DNA from: Marisa cornuarietis
Lineage: Eukaryota > Mollusca > Gastropoda > Architaenioglossa > Ampullariidae
Direction: 5' to 3'
NCBI GenBank assembly: GCA_004794655.1
Contig: SMMW01000219.1
Span: forward strand, 62,001-126,000
DNA: 64,000 nucleotides
This document shows positions 60,956 through 64,000 of this stretch, piece after piece. The notes below the pieces were generated by a model. The model was not told the DNA's origin and ran no database searches. It worked only from the letters and a program-made list of their open reading frames with translations. Within the stretch, counting starts at the first letter, position 1, and each line of letters begins with the position of its first letter. A program made the translations under genes and the position numbers.

Positions 60956-61139
60956 ACACAATTAGTTGAAGAGACGTTCGGCAGCCAAAATGCTACCGAC
61001 ACAATTTCTTAACGATAAGCAAAACAGTAGCTGTGTCATCTGCTATTCTGTCTTCAAGTTCTAAGGAAACACCGATCTGAGCACAGAAAACTGACCTGAG
61101 GTTGATAGGCCCAGTCAGTTCCAAGAAAACAACTTGCCA

Positions 61140-61860
61140 GTTAGACCCAGTGCCCACAATGCGCTACCAACACTCTTGTCTGTGTGTTTGTTCTCTCTCA
61201 GCTTGATTACTGCAACTCCTGGCTTGCAGGCTACCCTGCATACCCCTTTCATTAACTCCAGAAAGTACTCTGCTGCAGGTCAGGCGCTTAGACCAGGAAA
61301 CGGGACCATGTCACTCCTCTCCTCCATTTTCTGCTACCCACCCGTTATCGCATTCAGTACAGTCTGTGCTGTTTTAATTTCTTTACAGGCTCCTGCCCTA
61401 TTTTTCGGACCTTCTCTTCCCCTCCATCCCAGCCAGACCACTCCGCTCTTCCTCTGATGATCGTATCGTAGTCCAGTCACATGCAGGACAACAACATAGG
61501 GTCACGGGATTTTGTTACTGTGCACGAAAACAATGGAAATCTCTTCCCTTCCATATCCGCCACCTACCCACCATTGAATCCTTTAAACATGTTCTCAAGA
61601 CACATCTTCATTGTGCATTACTCCTAACAGTCCACACAATGCTAGTCCATCTTCATCTTTCCCCACTCGTCTTATCGGCAGAATCACGATACCCTCAGTT
61701 CTTCTTGTCCGATTCCTCTTTGTGTTTTTTATATTCGTCTTTTATTATTCCTCAGTACTGTTGTTTATCCTTCCGTCTTTCGTGTGTTGTCCATGTCTCG
61801 GTCTTGTCTCACGGGCTGAGACTGCTCCTTACACGTTTATTATTATTAAAACTAGGAATA
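61140..61860 (+). mobile_element. L2/CR1-like LINE, decayed 3' part
   Basis: Broken frames contain LDYCNSWLAGYP, the usual LDYCNSLL(A/S)G block near the end of L2 ORF2. Further along are DHVTPLL and a FKHVLKTHLHCAL-like end. The 3' part matches the minus-strand element at 34020-34365 and ends in TTATTATT. Many stops. Confidence 0.65.
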
Positions 61861-62039
61861 TTATTGTGTTGATATAGCTCTACCTTCTCTCACTTCCAGA
61901 AATCTTCTAAGTCCTCCAATCTTTCTTTTTTGCTCTTGATGTGATATTATGCCAAACAACAAATTTACATATCTTGAAAATAATACTCCTTCACCTAAAG
62001 GTTATACCCAACTTAAAATTAATTAACCAATGTCGCTCT

Positions 62040-62540
62040 TCAGCCACCCGTCTTCTCGGCTACACTGATATGGGCGTGAGGTATGTATAGAGTTTGCAAG
62101 TGTGTGTGCCAATGCTTGTGTGCACGGAGACAAGTTCGTGGTGGTGTGTGTGCGCCCATGTATGCTGGGAATTTTTTGTGTACATTGGTACATAAATAGT
62201 GCATGTAGTGGTGACTGCAAATGTGTGAGTGGTGACTGTCAAGAATGTGGTGGCCAGCGTTAAGACATGTTCCTCATGCAATGTCACTTGGCAAACAAAT
62301 ATTTGTCTCTTGGTGAAATAAACTGATGCCCTAGACAATGAAGTTTGTTCGTTCTCTCAAGAGCTCCACTTTACTGCAAATTGTGAACGTTCTACTTGTT
62401 CCTGGTGACAAGCAAAAGGCCCACAATGGGTCAGCTGGATAGTAATTTTCTTTATATAGTGCTGAAATGTCAATTTTTGAAAGCAGGTTTTCGACAAAAC
62501 AGCCCCATATTTTAAGCACTGGGCATTTGTCTAACTCACC
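62040..62540. other. Intergenic, no gene recognised
   Basis: GT-rich sequence at 62095-62240 without a regular unit. Confidence 0.35.
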
Positions 62541-62544
62541 TATA

Positions 62545-62760
62545 CACCAAACTCCGGATCGGCCAGACAGACAGCCAGACAACAAAACATCTACTCCAAG
62601 AATGCCCCATACACGAAGACCTCAGACACCGCATCTGGACTGATGAGACGCCGATATCAAGGAAGCTACACGGCAGTCTGGAGGACCTGCGGCGCACAGC
62701 ATCATTTGTACAAGAGGCAGGCGTATCCATTTGAGTGACCGACAACAACAACAACAACAT
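62545..62760 (+). mobile_element. 3' end of a LINE ORF2 with (AAC)n tail
   Basis: One frame reads LRIGQTDSQTTKHLLQECPI then HEDLRHRIWTDETP, SRKLHGSLEDLRRTASFV and QEAGVSI before TGA, followed by an AAC tail. The HLLQECP...LR pattern and the tail are typical of the end of RTE/I-type LINE proteins. Strongly 5'-truncated. Confidence 0.7.
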
Positions 62761-64000
62761 TTGTCTAACTGGCATAATTAAATCAAAAAGCTTGCTGAGC
62801 TTACAAGAGACTGAGTAATGCCAGCAACATTGTTTTGTCCTGCAGTGGGTTTTGGTAAATAAGAGTGGGATCATGCTGAACTCCACAAAAGCAACTATGG
62901 CAGCAAAGGACAATCATCACCAAAACATTATTTCAGGCAAGGCAATAAAAGACGTCACCACTAATTAGCTATTCTGGCAGTACATCCATGATAAGCTATT
63001 TTGGCACGACTCTCTGGCTGCCAAAAAGTAATGGTGGTTGTGAAAACTGATAATAGAGAAACAGAAGAGTCCTCATTAAAAAAGAAAAAGACAGCATTAA
63101 ACACTTCCACCCTAGCTGGTTTAAATATGAATGGAATACTCCCAACCAACCACGTTTAGTGTTGACAGCCATATAACCAATGAAGTTATACATGACAGAC
63201 TTTTGATAAAACCAGAACTTTAGTAGAACTACATCTCAATTATTTGGAAGCCCTGATGAAAATGTGTTGTAGATGAGCTTCCTAATATATAACACATACC
63301 TTCACCTTCAATCTAAGGTGTCACTTAACAGACAAAATCCAGGCTGGAGAACACAGCTGCATCTCTTTTCCATTCACAAAAATGCTCATACATTTCAGAG
63401 GGCAAAACTGTAATACAGAAATATATACAAGCACTTTTATGAATGGAAAATGATCTGTGTGCTTAATCAATCTTTTCCATCTTTTTACAAGGTAATAAAT
63501 AACTGAAAGAAAACAATAATAAATGAATGAATGGACACAAAAATGGAATACCATACACACTTTATATTTAAATGTTAGGTATACATCTCAATATCCACAC
63601 ACATAATTTTGTAGTAGCATAATATTGTCCATAGAATGAGCTGGAAGTAAAGACCTTTCTGTTGCTCCAGACCATTGCCAAAAAGAAAAAGAGGAGCAGT
63701 AGCGTGATACATACCCACCACATGACTACTGACATACAGAATCTCATGCAAAATTGTACATACACCTGTACAACTGCTTGTACATTTGTGCACAAGTCTG
63801 TAGACGGGCGTAGATATGGTATATGAACAAGTAAATAAGAGTAATAGATGAGGTATTTCATGCCAAATGTTCTGCACCCACCAACAAAATAAAAACAACC
63901 AGAAATAAGGACACAACACTAAATGCTCCAGTAGCTGGAGGTGAAGGCAGAAAACTGCCCAGAAGAAAGCAAGTTTAAATGCAAATACCTCCAATATTTT
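62761..64000. other. Right edge, no gene recognised
   Basis: A/T-rich. Minus-strand frames of 97 and 139 codons (63568-63994) are rich in L, F, C and Y without a domain pattern. This may be untranslated sequence of a gene beyond the edge. Confidence 0.3.

Noticed and set aside
63575..63994. 139-codon minus-strand open frame at the right edge
   Set aside because: Composition is that of A/T-rich non-coding DNA, with no motif, no homologue that I recognise and no convincing splice sites.

Overview
The window is animal nuclear DNA. It has intron-rich protein genes with GT-AG (and a few GC-AG) introns, tRNA genes, non-LTR retrotransposons, tRNA-derived SINEs and many micro- and minisatellites. 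Repeat style and gene content suggest a lophotrochozoan, most likely a mollusc (perhaps a gastropod). That placement is inference; nothing in the window proves it.

Left half (0-35 kb): a head-to-tail array on the minus strand of genes for proteins with a DEDDy 3'-5' exonuclease domain, resembling the piRNA factor EXD1. Three copies are present (A 5.0-11.8 kb, B 19.0-22.2 kb, C 28.4-32.8 kb). The non-coding first exon and promoter of a fourth copy lie at the left edge. The first five coding exons have identical lengths in all three copies (249/207/122/187/135 nt). Only copy A keeps all five catalytic residues. B and C have lost several, and C also has a broken last exon and a lost splice acceptor. 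Four large minisatellites sit inside these genes, each ending at a 3' splice site. Between the copies lie a Rex1/CR1-like LINE, an RTE-like fragment, SINEs and a 1.4-kb GT-rich minisatellite.

Middle (36.9-43.2 kb): two divergently transcribed genes share an upstream region of about 1 kb. One encodes a FAD-dependent amine-oxidase-fold oxidoreductase (minus, 2 exons, 487 aa). The other is a C3orf33 homologue (plus, 5 exons, 237 aa), preceded by a six-codon upstream ORF.

Right (43.6-56 kb): three tRNA-Thr(TGT) genes and a tRNA-Thr relic, all on the minus strand, and a ten-exon SLC17-type transporter gene (minus, 570 aa). One tRNA gene lies inside an intron of the transporter gene. From 56 to 64 kb I find no convincing protein gene, only SINEs, L2-like and RTE-like LINE remnants, and a 109-bp near-perfect palindrome flanked by a 9-bp target duplication.
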